This document shows positions 56,527 through 64,000 of a DNA stretch of 64,000 nt, piece after piece. Position 1 is the stretch's first letter. Every line of letters begins with the position of its first letter. This stretch comes from Mycosarcoma maydis (lineage: Eukaryota; Basidiomycota; Ustilaginomycetes; Ustilaginales): assembly GCF_000328475.2 (NCBI RefSeq), contig NC_026494.1:434001-498000 (forward strand), given 5' to 3'. A program made the position numbers and the translations under genes. Under the pieces are notes generated by a model. The model was not told where the DNA came from, made no database searches, and saw only the letters and a list, made by a program, of their open reading frames with translations.

Positions 56527-59500
56527 TTATACAAATTGACTCTTGCGCATGAGGTTGCGGCGGATGCGGCGCTTTTCCGAGCCCAGCTGAACGGTGCTTG
56601 TGCCGCTGCTCATGGAGCCGAGGCTGTTGGTGGCTAAGTGTTTGCGTTTGTAATTCTGATTTGCTGAATGAGGCCATTCGAGGTAGGGAACTTGGTTCCT
56701 TGGCATTCCGGCAAGGAGCTGCTGCTGCTGCTGATCGTCGCCATTGGCAGTCGAATGTTGAGCTGCGGGCGGGACGTCGAGTCTGCTTTCGCGCGCCTCT
56801 TGGATGGCCTCGAAATTAAGCGACGCCCAGACGGGGAGCTCGAGCGCACCTTTTACCAATCCAATACTGGCGCCGGTGCTCGCTTCGATTCGGTGAAGAA
56901 ACGCCGGGTCCAGCGGTGAGAGCAGATGCACGTGCCCTGCGTCTGCGTCGATGGACCGAACGATGCCCAGTCCAATGCAGCGCGTTGACGATTTCAACCC
57001 AGACGGTGCAATCTGTGCAGCGCGGTCAAAAGCCTGCTTCCACGGGCTTGCAACATCATGTTCCTTCTGCGCCTCGATGTTTCCATGTACATCTTGTGGT
57101 GCGTCCGCGTCCTGCGCTGCATCACACTCTCTGATAACAATGGCGACAATCGATGAGTTCAGAGCAAAGAGTTTCAGGCTATCCGGCACCGAGGATCCGA
57201 GAGCCATCACCCGGATTCCTGCTTTCAGGCCTTGGGCAACGTTAACCACCAGAGGACGTCGATGTACAAGCGGCTCGCTTAGGTCCCAGCTGCCTCGAAC
57301 CTGAAGAGCATGGTCAGGCTCGGCGGGAGCAAGCTGGGTTGCGTAAAGGTAGCTCATCACGTTCAACAGCCGAGCTTCGGCCGGGGCCAACTTGGATCCG
57401 ACTTCGGTGATGTAGCGAGGGGGTTCTGAGCCTCCATCTCCAAGGCTGTCATTTTCTTCGTTTGTCTCAGACGTGCCGTTGAGCTGCTTCCCACCGGTGT
57501 CAGAACGCTTGTCCCCGCCACCAAAGCTACCTTGCACAAACTCCAGCTGCGACACACTCTCCAGGGTGACTATCTCGGGTCCCGCGCCAAGAATGGCCCC
57601 CTCAACGTCCAGCCACGGGTGGCCACGAGTAGGAGGCGGTATTGGGTCTGGTGAGCCTCGCGGGATCACGTCAAAGATGTGAGTTGGTCGTAGAATGGGC
57701 ACGATGCGCGCGGCAAGATCGGCACCCAGTCCCTTGATCCAGCCTTGCGTGTTGATGACGATCGGAACACGATGAGACCCGCCATTCTCGTTTGGCTCGC
57801 CTGGCTGGATTCGTGCCCGGAAGAAATCCATCAAGTCGTGCACAGCAGCAACATAGCTTTCTGGATCATCTCGGGGTGAAACATCTCCGATAAAGTGTGC
57901 TCGCACTGGTACGCGTGGCTGGCACCAACCAGGACCGAGCGAGATGACGCTGCGAACGCTGCGCACCCCATTGCTTTTTGGCACTGCAATCGACTCTTCG
58001 GTGTCAACCGTGTCTTGCGGCTGGGATTGGCTGATCGCCGTGACTGCATCAGCTTCCTCTCCTACAGGATCACTTTGAACATTGTCGCTGAGACTAAAGA
58101 CGTGCAAAGCTACCATTCCCGGTGGACCGAAATCGCTCTGGCCGAGATCAAGCTCGAGGTATGCAACCTTTGCGCCAATGTTTTTGCCCATCGACAGCAG
58201 CCTCTCGAGAGCCATGCGGCTCAAGGTACTCTTGCCAACCTTTTTATTTCCGCGAATGAGAGCGACGACAGACTCCTCCTGGGGGTGCTGCGCAGCGGAC
58301 AATGCAGCTGCTGAAAGATGGTGTAGAGAGGCTTGCCACTTGTGAGGAATGTAAGCGGCGCTGAGGCCCATTGTGGAAAACGTGCCATCCGCAAGGAGAT
58401 TCTTTGGCTTTTGTGCAATCTCTTCGATGCTGGGCTCGAACAGCACTTTGATCCCAGCAAGATGGTGAACCTTGTTGCTAAGCTCTAGGCTTGGGGGTGC
58501 AGAGAATGGTGTGGCAAGGCCACCGATGGGGCAGACCTGGCCGAGCGCTGTGATGGGAGAAGCGAACGGCGTCACTTTGACGACTGTGTCAAATGCAGCA
58601 TCCAAGAGTTCATCGACGTAGGTGTCACTGTTCTTATCCGCATTGCTGCTCAGAGAGTCAGCCGATGCCATGCCTTGACCCGGGTAGTGCGATGTCGAGA
58701 CAGACTTGAGGACCGGAAGCGGATTACTGATGGGTGCAAAGATGTTGGCAGCTTTGAAGCCGTGTGTGGCAGGAGACAATACCGCACCTCCCACCTGAGC
58801 GCTCCCTTGGAGGATTTCGACATGGCCGATACCGAGAAAGACGAGTGTTTCTCCGTTACGCAGGCCGAAGTAAAGGGCTTCCCTGCCTCGCTTGCGCTTA
58901 TTTTCCACGACTATCGTGTTCTTCAGCTTGCCGTCGAGGATAGGAGTAAAGTTGGAGTAGGGAATGGCATTCAAGAGCGCTGCCCGAGTGAGAGCAGGCG
59001 CACCGATTTGGAGATGACCGTCATCGACACTATCATCATCTTGTTCGTGTTGGTTGACGAGCGCGTGATTGGTTGTTACGTGCGTCCGACTCGTCTGGTG
59101 ACCGTTGCCGTTAGGGTCCGCACGATGCCTGCTTCTATTTACTGAGCGCGTATTGGGCTTCTTGCCATTGTTACCAGCAGCTGTTGGGCCCTGTTGCTCT
59201 TCGTCCTCGGAGGAATCGTGTGATTCTAGGTCAGACTGCATATCTTTTGCCTTCTTGTCTACTTTCGGATCAACGTCTGGGACGCCATTTGCTTCTATGG
59301 ACTGATCCTCGTCATCTTCCTCGTGGCCAAATGCGAGGAAACCCGTCACCTCGTCCTCAATTGGCATGGCAGATGAATCAATATGGCTCTCTCCGCGCAG
59401 ATGAGACTTGTCGGCAAAGTAGCGCTTAGCACCTCGTGTGCGTACTTGCTGTTCGGTGGGCTTCCTCTGTACCAGTTGCTGGGCCTTATGCTGAGAGGTG

Positions 59501-60279
59501 CTCGACTCTTCTGAGTGCATTTCCTTTGACGCCAGCTTTGTGAGCGCGACATTCTTGGACGACATCTTGACTTCTGGAGTCGCATCCGTATGAGTGCGGT
59601 TTATGGGCATCTTCTTGGGATCGTTTACTGTTGGACGTGGGTGGGAGGGCTGCTTTGCGCGCTTCTTGGGCGGTGGTTGTTCTGATCCTGAGGCTTCTAT
59701 GTCTGATCTCGCAGCCTCGCGACCGAACTCGGAGAGAATTTGCTGAATGTCGTGGTCTGAGTTCATATCATTTTCGATATCTTCTGCATCAGAGATTTGC
59801 CGATCTTTACCCCTGTTTCTACCAGCGGGGGTCGTCTGAGTCGAAGACTGTGTCCTACAGCTGCGGTCACTCAGAGTAGCCTTGGTCGCCTTGCTAGGAG
59901 TCGAATCAGGCGGCAGCTGAGCGCTGGATGAATTTGAGTTTCTCTTTGGTCTGGTAACGGCGATGGAAGTGGGGTCTGGCGCTGTAGATGACCTACGTGA
60001 TCGTTTGAGAGTGGAAGATGAGGTTCTGGCGGAGGAGGACGAAGCCAAAGTGGAATCGGATGCAACAGGATGTGATGCAGTAGTCGGTACCTCGACAGTA
60101 GCATCAGCATTCTCTGATTGCCTGCGAGACAGGCGAGATGTTGGAGCAGCTTCGCCATTGCCCAAGGTGGAAGGATCCCCTTCGCTCCTGTTGGCCAGCG
60201 CCTCTTCACGAGCCTTGCGAGCTGCTAACGCGCTCATCGGTGCAGAAGCTGGCGTTCCAGCTTTTTTCCTAGGAGCCAT
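56527..60279 (-). CDS. GRC3: Polynucleotide 5'-hydroxyl-kinase Grc3
   Basis: 1250 residues from ATG 60279 (MAPRKKAGTPASAP); the frame upstream opens only with a TTG. The N-terminal 480 residues are low complexity, basic and acidic in patches, with nuclear-signal-like sequences (PPKKRAKQ, NKRKRGREALYFG). A beta-rich N-terminal domain follows (about 440-640), then the CLP1/Grc3 P-loop domain: Walker A RGNKKVGKST (about 675), LELDLGQSDFGPPG, FIGDVSPRDDPESYV, and VPIVINTQGWIKGLGADLA. Grc3 phosphorylates 5'-OH RNA ends during ITS2 removal from pre-rRNA together with Las1, in the nucleolus. Yeast Grc3 has 632 residues, so half of this protein is extension. The Tc1 element ends 13 bp past the stop. 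Divergent from GCD6. Confidence 0.95.
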   Translation of the reverse strand: MAPRKKAGTPASAPMSALAARKAREEALANRSEGDPSTLGNGEAAPTSRLSRRQSENADATVEVPTTASHPVASDSTLASSSSARTSSSTLKRSRRSSTAPDPTSIAVTRPKRNSNSSSAQLPPDSTPSKATKATLSDRSCRTQSSTQTTPAGRNRGKDRQISDAEDIENDMNSDHDIQQILSEFGREAARSDIEASGSEQPPPKKRAKQPSHPRPTVNDPKKMPINRTHTDATPEVKMSSKNVALTKLASKEMHSEESSTSQHKAQQLVQRKPTEQQVRTRGAKRYFADKSHLRGESHIDSSAMPIEDEVTGFLAFGHEEDDEDQSIEANGVPDVDPKVDKKAKDMQSDLESHDSSEDEEQQGPTAAGNNGKKPNTRSVNRSRHRADPNGNGHQTSRTHVTTNHALVNQHEQDDDSVDDGHLQIGAPALTRAALLNAIPYSNFTPILDGKLKNTIVVENKRKRGREALYFGLRNGETLVFLGIGHVEILQGSAQVGGAVLSPATHGFKAANIFAPISNPLPVLKSVSTSHYPGQGMASADSLSSNADKNSDTYVDELLDAAFDTVVKVTPFASPITALGQVCPIGGLATPFSAPPSLELSNKVHHLAGIKVLFEPSIEEIAQKPKNLLADGTFSTMGLSAAYIPHKWQASLHHLSAAALSAAQHPQEESVVALIRGNKKVGKSTLSRMALERLLSMGKNIGAKVAYLELDLGQSDFGPPGMVALHVFSLSDNVQSDPVGEEADAVTAISQSQPQDTVDTEESIAVPKSNGVRSVRSVISLGPGWCQPRVPVRAHFIGDVSPRDDPESYVAAVHDLMDFFRARIQPGEPNENGGSHRVPIVINTQGWIKGLGADLAARIVPILRPTHIFDVIPRGSPDPIPPPTRGHPWLDVEGAILGAGPEIVTLESVSQLEFVQGSFGGGDKRSDTGGKQLNGTSETNEENDSLGDGGSEPPRYITEVGSKLAPAEARLLNVMSYLYATQLAPAEPDHALQVRGSWDLSEPLVHRRPLVVNVAQGLKAGIRVMALGSSVPDSLKLFALNSSIVAIVIRECDAAQDADAPQDVHGNIEAQKEHDVASPWKQAFDRAAQIAPSGLKSSTRCIGLGIVRSIDADAGHVHLLSPLDPAFLHRIEASTGASIGLVKGALELPVWASLNFEAIQEARESRLDVPPAAQHSTANGDDQQQQQLLAGMPRNQVPYLEWPHSANQNYKRKHLATNSLGSMSSGTSTVQLGSEKRRIRRNLMRKSQFV

Positions 60280-60467
60280 ATTGGATGCACCTCGTGCTCT
60301 TGAAGCGGGTCGAGCAATCGTGCAATGCAATGAGGGGCGAGTGATGGAGTAAAGAACGACCTGAAGGGCATCAGCTTGGCTATCGAGCAGAAGCAGCTGG
60401 CCTGTGCCTGCAAACGCTCGTGACTGAATTTGGCTCGAGGAGAGGCAGGCAGCGAGGGTCCAACACC

Positions 60468-60486
60468 TTTTTTTTTTTTTTTTTTT
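60468..60486. promoter_or_regulatory. Poly(dA:dT) tract, T19
   Basis: Nineteen T at 190-210 bp upstream of the GRC3 start. Long poly(dA:dT) tracts exclude nucleosomes in fungal promoters; assigning that role here is inference. Confidence 0.5.
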
Positions 60487-60602
60487 CTCCTTTTCAGTTT
60501 GCGTATTTCTTCCAAGAATTTCGTTTGGCCAAATTAATAATCAGTCAGCAGTCAGTTACGAGTGAGCAGTGAGAGTTGTGGAGAGACCAAAAGTGAGAGA
60601 CC

Positions 60603-60670
60603 GAATCGTGAATCGCGAATCGCGAATCGCGAATCGGGAATTGTGAATCGTGAATCGTGAATCGTGAATT
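60603..60670 (+). repeat. Degenerate (AATCGYG) heptamer array
   Basis: About nine 7-bp units with substitutions (AATCGTG, AATCGCG x3, AATCGGG, AATTGTG, then AATCGTG x3). Looks like an older copy of the array type at 47622. Confidence 0.93.
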
Positions 60671-60802
60671 ACGTGTGGATTTTCGTGTAAGTCGTGAGTA
60701 TTCGTGATTGTAGTCGTGAGTGTTACTTGCCCCTCTTTTGCTTCCGCAGCTCGGATTGCAGGTTGTGGTACCACCACCATCAGTTCTTCCCAGCTCGTCA
60801 CG

Positions 60803-63265
60803 ATGCCACCTAAATCATCAGCGCCGAAAGGAGGCGCAAAATCTGGAGGCGCCTCTTCTAGGGCCAAATCTCAGCAGAGCAAGGAAGATGATCTACAACG
60901 TGAACCGTTGCAGGCTGTCGTACTCGCCGATGCCTTTCAAAAGCGTTTAGATCCCTTGACTGCCGACAGACCAGCATGTCTTTTACCGCTGTGCAACGTG
61001 CCATTGCTGGACTGGACACTCGAGAATCTTGCGCTGGCTGAAGTCGAGGAGATTTTCATCCTTGCCAGTCGCTACTCGGATCAGATCAAGAAGCACCTCA
61101 CAACCTCCTCGGCAAGATACTCGCTGCCCAAGATCACCGTCATTGCCACTCCTGACGCTCAGTCGCTGGGCGACGTGATGCGAGAGCTCGACGGAAGGCA
61201 AATCATTCGCTCTGACTTTATCCTGATTCACGCTGACTCGGTCGCCAGCATGGATCTCGCTAGCATCGTCCACGCCCACAAGCGTCGAAGAAAGAAGGAC
61301 AAGGATGCCATCATGACCATCTGCACCATGCCTGTTGGAAAACGCAGCAGGATACGCACTCCAGGCAGTCTTTCGCTATTTTTCATCGAGCCTCACACTT
61401 CGCAACTCGTCCACTATGCACCTGTTCCTGCAGCACCTAGACTCAGGAAAACCACTTTACCCCTCGAAATCTTTGACCACGATGCTGCCGCTACCACAAA
61501 CAGCCTGTCGCACGGCGCTGAAGTCGATGTTCGAAACGATCTTGTTGATTGCGGTATCGATATCTGCTCCGTAGACGTCCCGCCGCTCTTCTCGGAAAAC
61601 TTCGACTACCAAACACTTCGTCACGACTTTGTACTTGGAATTTTGACCTCTGACCTCCTCGACAGCAAGATTTTCGTCCATGTCGCACCCACTGGCCCAC
61701 TCGCCTCGGCAGTACAGACCGCAGGCTCGTCCTTCCCGCAGACTGTCGGCACTTCGCTGTATGGTCGTGGCTACGCAGCACGTGTTAAGTCGCCCGCCGA
61801 TTACGATGCCATCTCAAGAGACGTCATCGGTCAGTGGACCTACCCGCTCGGCCCTGCCGGCTATCTCCCTGGTGGTCAGCGATACAGCCCTCGCTCCGGT
61901 CTTCGATTCCTCGGAGACAATGTGGTGCTTAGCCGTACCTGCCAGCTCGGTACACACACACTCGTCGGTTCCCAGTCTGAGGTTGGCGATAGAACCTCCC
62001 TCCAACAATCTGTGCTTGGATCGTCCGTTAAGGTTGCAAGTCGCACTTCCATCTCTGGCTCATACATCTGGGCCAACACCATCGTCGGCTCTGACTGCAC
62101 CATCGAACGCAGCATCATCGGTGCCAACGTCAAGATTCTCGATGGCGTCAAGATCAACAAGGGCTCCATCATCGCCGATGGCTGCGTTGTCGGCCCTAAC
62201 GTCGAGCTTGCTGCCTTCAGCAGGATAGCCAACAAAAAGTTCCAATCCGAACTCGACTTTGTCAGCGATAGCGAGCAAGAAGACGATAACGACAATTCTC
62301 TGCGTGTCAGTGACGGGTCGGGAGGTAGATCTGGTAACAAAGATGCCTACTCGGAAGAGATTGGAGCACAAGGTGTTGGCTACCTATGGCCTGCATTGGG
62401 AGACAAGCCTATCAGGCGCGAGGAAGAGATGGACTCGGAAGCATCCGATGACGACGACGAAGATGAAGTTGATGAGATCGAACGTTCTCACAACCTGCGA
62501 CTCATGCGACTCGGTGCTGACCTAAACGACATGCAGTTGTCCGATTCCCTCTCCGACGTATCCTCCATCGGTGTCGGAGCCGATTCCGATGAGGAGGAGG
62601 ATGATGATGATGAGGAAAACCTCGTATCAGGTACCGACGCTACCTTGTCGGACTCGGATGACGACCTCCTTGGTGACTCTATGATGCTTGACGGTGGCGA
62701 GACCAACGTTGAAAAGCAAGCTGCAGTAAAGAGACTCAACGAATTCCGCTCCGAAGCTACCGCCTCGCTCGAACGAGCGTTTGAAGAAAACCACACGGTC
62801 GACGATGCCGCCATTGAACTCAAAACACTTCGAATGGCCTCGAACGTGCCTCTGAAAGAAGTGCGCAAAACCGTCATTGAATTCATCCTGCACAAATGCG
62901 ATCCCGAACAGCCCAAACAGATGCTCAAGGTGCTTGACAAGTGGTGTCCCTTGATCTCGGTGGTTGCGGTTGACGATCAGATCGAAGCCCTTGCTACGGT
63001 CCAACATTTCTGCGCGAAGACTGAGGGTTACTTCAAGCTCTTCCTGCCACTGTTGAAGAAATTCTACAACGACGATGTGATCAGCGAGGAGAACATTGTC
63101 GGCTGGTGGAAGAGTCCTTTGAGTAGGGAGAGTAGCGAAGCCGTGGGTGGAGAGAAGAACGGGCAGCTGAGGAAAGCGGCTGAGGAGGTGATCAGGTACA
63201 TTTTGGAGAGTCAGGAGAGCTCTGACGAAGAAGACGAGACGGAGGAGGAAGAGGATTCGGAGTAA
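60803..63265 (+). CDS. GCD6: eIF2B epsilon subunit (catalytic GEF subunit)
   Basis: 820 residues from ATG 60803 (MPPKSSAPKGG); the frame is open 33 codons upstream but the leader is not protein-like. Nucleotidyltransferase-like domain: LQAVVLADAFQKRLDPLTAD, RPACLLPLCNVPLLDWTLEN, LGDVMRELDGRQIIRSDFIL. Left-handed beta-helix repeats follow (about 385-505: LGTHTLVGSQSEVGDRTSL, IIGANVKILDGVKINKGSII). Then acidic linkers (about 560-660), and the C-terminal W2/HEAT catalytic domain from about 660 ending in a long acidic tail (SSDEEDETEEEEDSE), which contacts eIF2-beta. The protein exchanges GDP for GTP on eIF2 and is the target of eIF2-alpha-phosphate control. Confidence 0.97.
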   Translation: MPPKSSAPKGGAKSGGASSRAKSQQSKEDDLQREPLQAVVLADAFQKRLDPLTADRPACLLPLCNVPLLDWTLENLALAEVEEIFILASRYSDQIKKHLTTSSARYSLPKITVIATPDAQSLGDVMRELDGRQIIRSDFILIHADSVASMDLASIVHAHKRRRKKDKDAIMTICTMPVGKRSRIRTPGSLSLFFIEPHTSQLVHYAPVPAAPRLRKTTLPLEIFDHDAAATTNSLSHGAEVDVRNDLVDCGIDICSVDVPPLFSENFDYQTLRHDFVLGILTSDLLDSKIFVHVAPTGPLASAVQTAGSSFPQTVGTSLYGRGYAARVKSPADYDAISRDVIGQWTYPLGPAGYLPGGQRYSPRSGLRFLGDNVVLSRTCQLGTHTLVGSQSEVGDRTSLQQSVLGSSVKVASRTSISGSYIWANTIVGSDCTIERSIIGANVKILDGVKINKGSIIADGCVVGPNVELAAFSRIANKKFQSELDFVSDSEQEDDNDNSLRVSDGSGGRSGNKDAYSEEIGAQGVGYLWPALGDKPIRREEEMDSEASDDDDEDEVDEIERSHNLRLMRLGADLNDMQLSDSLSDVSSIGVGADSDEEEDDDDEENLVSGTDATLSDSDDDLLGDSMMLDGGETNVEKQAAVKRLNEFRSEATASLERAFEENHTVDDAAIELKTLRMASNVPLKEVRKTVIEFILHKCDPEQPKQMLKVLDKWCPLISVVAVDDQIEALATVQHFCAKTEGYFKLFLPLLKKFYNDDVISEENIVGWWKSPLSRESSEAVGGEKNGQLRKAAEEVIRYILESQESSDEEDETEEEEDSE

Positions 63266-63416
63266 GGTACCAGAACGGTAGAGTTGCAATCCAGACAGTC
63301 GCGAGGCTCTACGTTCCACCACCGTGCCCGCACGTACAATAGATTGGTCAACTGCGAGTAACTTAGCACAAACAGATTTGTGGGTCAAAGTGTGTATTAC
63401 ATAGTGGTTCAACAGT

Positions 63417-64000
63417 TCATCGACCACCAAGACCGCCGAATCCACTTCCTGCGCCTCCGTATCTCATTCTATCCGCCTCCGCTTTCTCCTCATCCCTCTT
63501 CCTCCTCCTCTCCTCCCGCTCCCTCACCTCCTCATCATATAGACTGATGTCGTTGAGCATGCAATCCACTTCAGGACTGACGATAAACTTGCGATGCAAT
63601 TCGCCCAAATTTGTCGCTGTACTGTTGGTGGAATCCAATAACATCACCTGTTGCAAGAACGTACTTTGAGATCCACCCGTCACTTCCATTACCAAATCTT
63701 GGCCAAATCGTAGGAACACTCGCCCATCGCGATACACATTCAACTTGCCAATCAGGCCTTCGGCCTTGGAAGAGGTGGAAAGTTTTGACTTGTGCTTCTT
63801 GTCATCTGCTTCAGAGTCTGCGATGGACGAATCAGAGTCCGAGTCGATCTCGGAACTGCTGGCTGTTGCGGAGGGGTCGTCTTTTCCAGTAAGACCAGGT
63901 CCGCCGGTCGTACCTTCGGCAAAGGATACATTGCGACGTTTGGCCGATGCATCAGTCGTAGAGGTTGTTGCTTTGATGTCGGTCGCCTTGGATTTTTTGA
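63417..64000 (-). CDS. RPC53: RNA polymerase III subunit C53 (Rpc4/POLR3D), 5' part outside window
   Basis: C-terminal 193 residues, open to the right edge. The conserved RPC4 region is EGLIGKLNVYRDGRVFLRFG, then LVMEVTGGSQSTFLQQVMLL and LGELHRKFIVSPEVDCMLND, the beta strands that pair with Rpc37 in the TFIIF-like Pol III heterodimer. Before it are Ser/Asp-rich sequence (SSSEIDSDSDSSIADSE) and KRRNVSFAEG. After it a charged helix (EEVREREERRRKRDEEKAE) and a Gly-rich end. Function: initiation, termination and reinitiation by Pol III. The stop is at 63417; it is convergent with GCD6 (151 bp). Confidence 0.88.
   Translation of the reverse strand, partial: KKSKATDIKATTSTTDASAKRRNVSFAEGTTGGPGLTGKDDPSATASSSEIDSDSDSSIADSEADDKKHKSKLSTSSKAEGLIGKLNVYRDGRVFLRFGQDLVMEVTGGSQSTFLQQVMLLDSTNSTATNLGELHRKFIVSPEVDCMLNDISLYDEEVREREERRRKRDEEKAEADRMRYGGAGSGFGGLGGR

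Larger units (their letters stand above)
60280..60802. other. Divergent promoter GRC3 / GCD6
   Basis: 523 bp with a T19 tract, then a degenerate heptamer array (60603-60670) and single words to 60725. No gene. Confidence 0.7.

Noticed and set aside
40345..63265. Idea that CDC123, GCD6, THS1 and RPL26 form a translation gene cluster
   Set aside because: They are spread over 60 kb among unrelated genes on both strands with separate promoters; housekeeping density explains it.

Overview
This 64 kb window is fungal nuclear DNA, most likely from a smut fungus (Ustilaginaceae, close to Ustilago/Sporisorium). The evidence is dense, mostly intron-poor genes on both strands with no operons. Short spliceosomal introns of the gt..ag type are placed by family homology. 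Proteins carry long Ser/Gln/Asn-rich disordered stretches, tRNAs have introns, and the intergenic DNA is full of a heptamer built on TCGTGA that I associate with this group. Exact species is not determinable. An exactly 100-base run of N (19318-19417) shows this is a draft scaffold.

Layout. 1-12.3 kb: 3' part of a GCIP/cyclin-D1-binding-like gene, a WW-domain protein, cytosolic threonyl-tRNA synthetase (THS1), an INO80F/TFPT-like coiled-coil protein, a PP2A activator (PTPA), a SAC3/GANP-like protein and a two-exon nuclear PrxQ/Dot5-type peroxiredoxin. 12.8-22 kb: a 1453-residue ankyrin protein, an unrecognised Ser-rich protein interrupted by the assembly gap, and a lipid-droplet-type hydrolase (LDAH). 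22-31.8 kb: MET30 (F-box/WD40), which I reconstruct from two ORFs across a 464-nt intron, RPL26 with a 958-nt intron, and KEI1. 32.7-40 kb: the vacuolar TRP channel YVC1, an intron-containing tRNA-Ser(AGA), a small unknown protein, and the GPI-remodelling enzyme PER1. 40.3-51 kb: a SPOUT1-type RNA methyltransferase, CBC2, CDC123, a bHLH factor with a large loop insert, and a cell-wall-integrity MAPKK (MKK1/2 type). 51-64 kb: two-exon VPS2/CHMP2, BTN1/CLN3 with a stop-free terminal intron, tRNA-Trp(CCA), a Tc1/mariner element with recognisable inverted repeats and a frameshifted transposase, GRC3, eIF2B-epsilon (GCD6) and the C-terminal end of RPC53.

The gene content is mostly housekeeping: translation and its factors (THS1, RPL26, CDC123, GCD6, two tRNAs), RNA processing and transcription (GRC3, CBC2, SPOUT1-like, RPC53), membrane and lipid biology (KEI1, PER1, LDAH, YVC1, BTN1, VPS2) and signalling (MKK1, PTPA, MET30). 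There is no gene cluster that looks like a new pathway. The most unexplained structure is non-coding. Tandem arrays (up to 20 perfect copies) and dispersed copies of the heptamer TCGTGA(T/A) fill many gene-to-gene gaps in both orientations, and I saw no comparable array in the recognised genes. Several gene models here (MET30, RPL26, DOT5-like, VPS2, BTN1) would be wrong if single ORFs were taken at face value.
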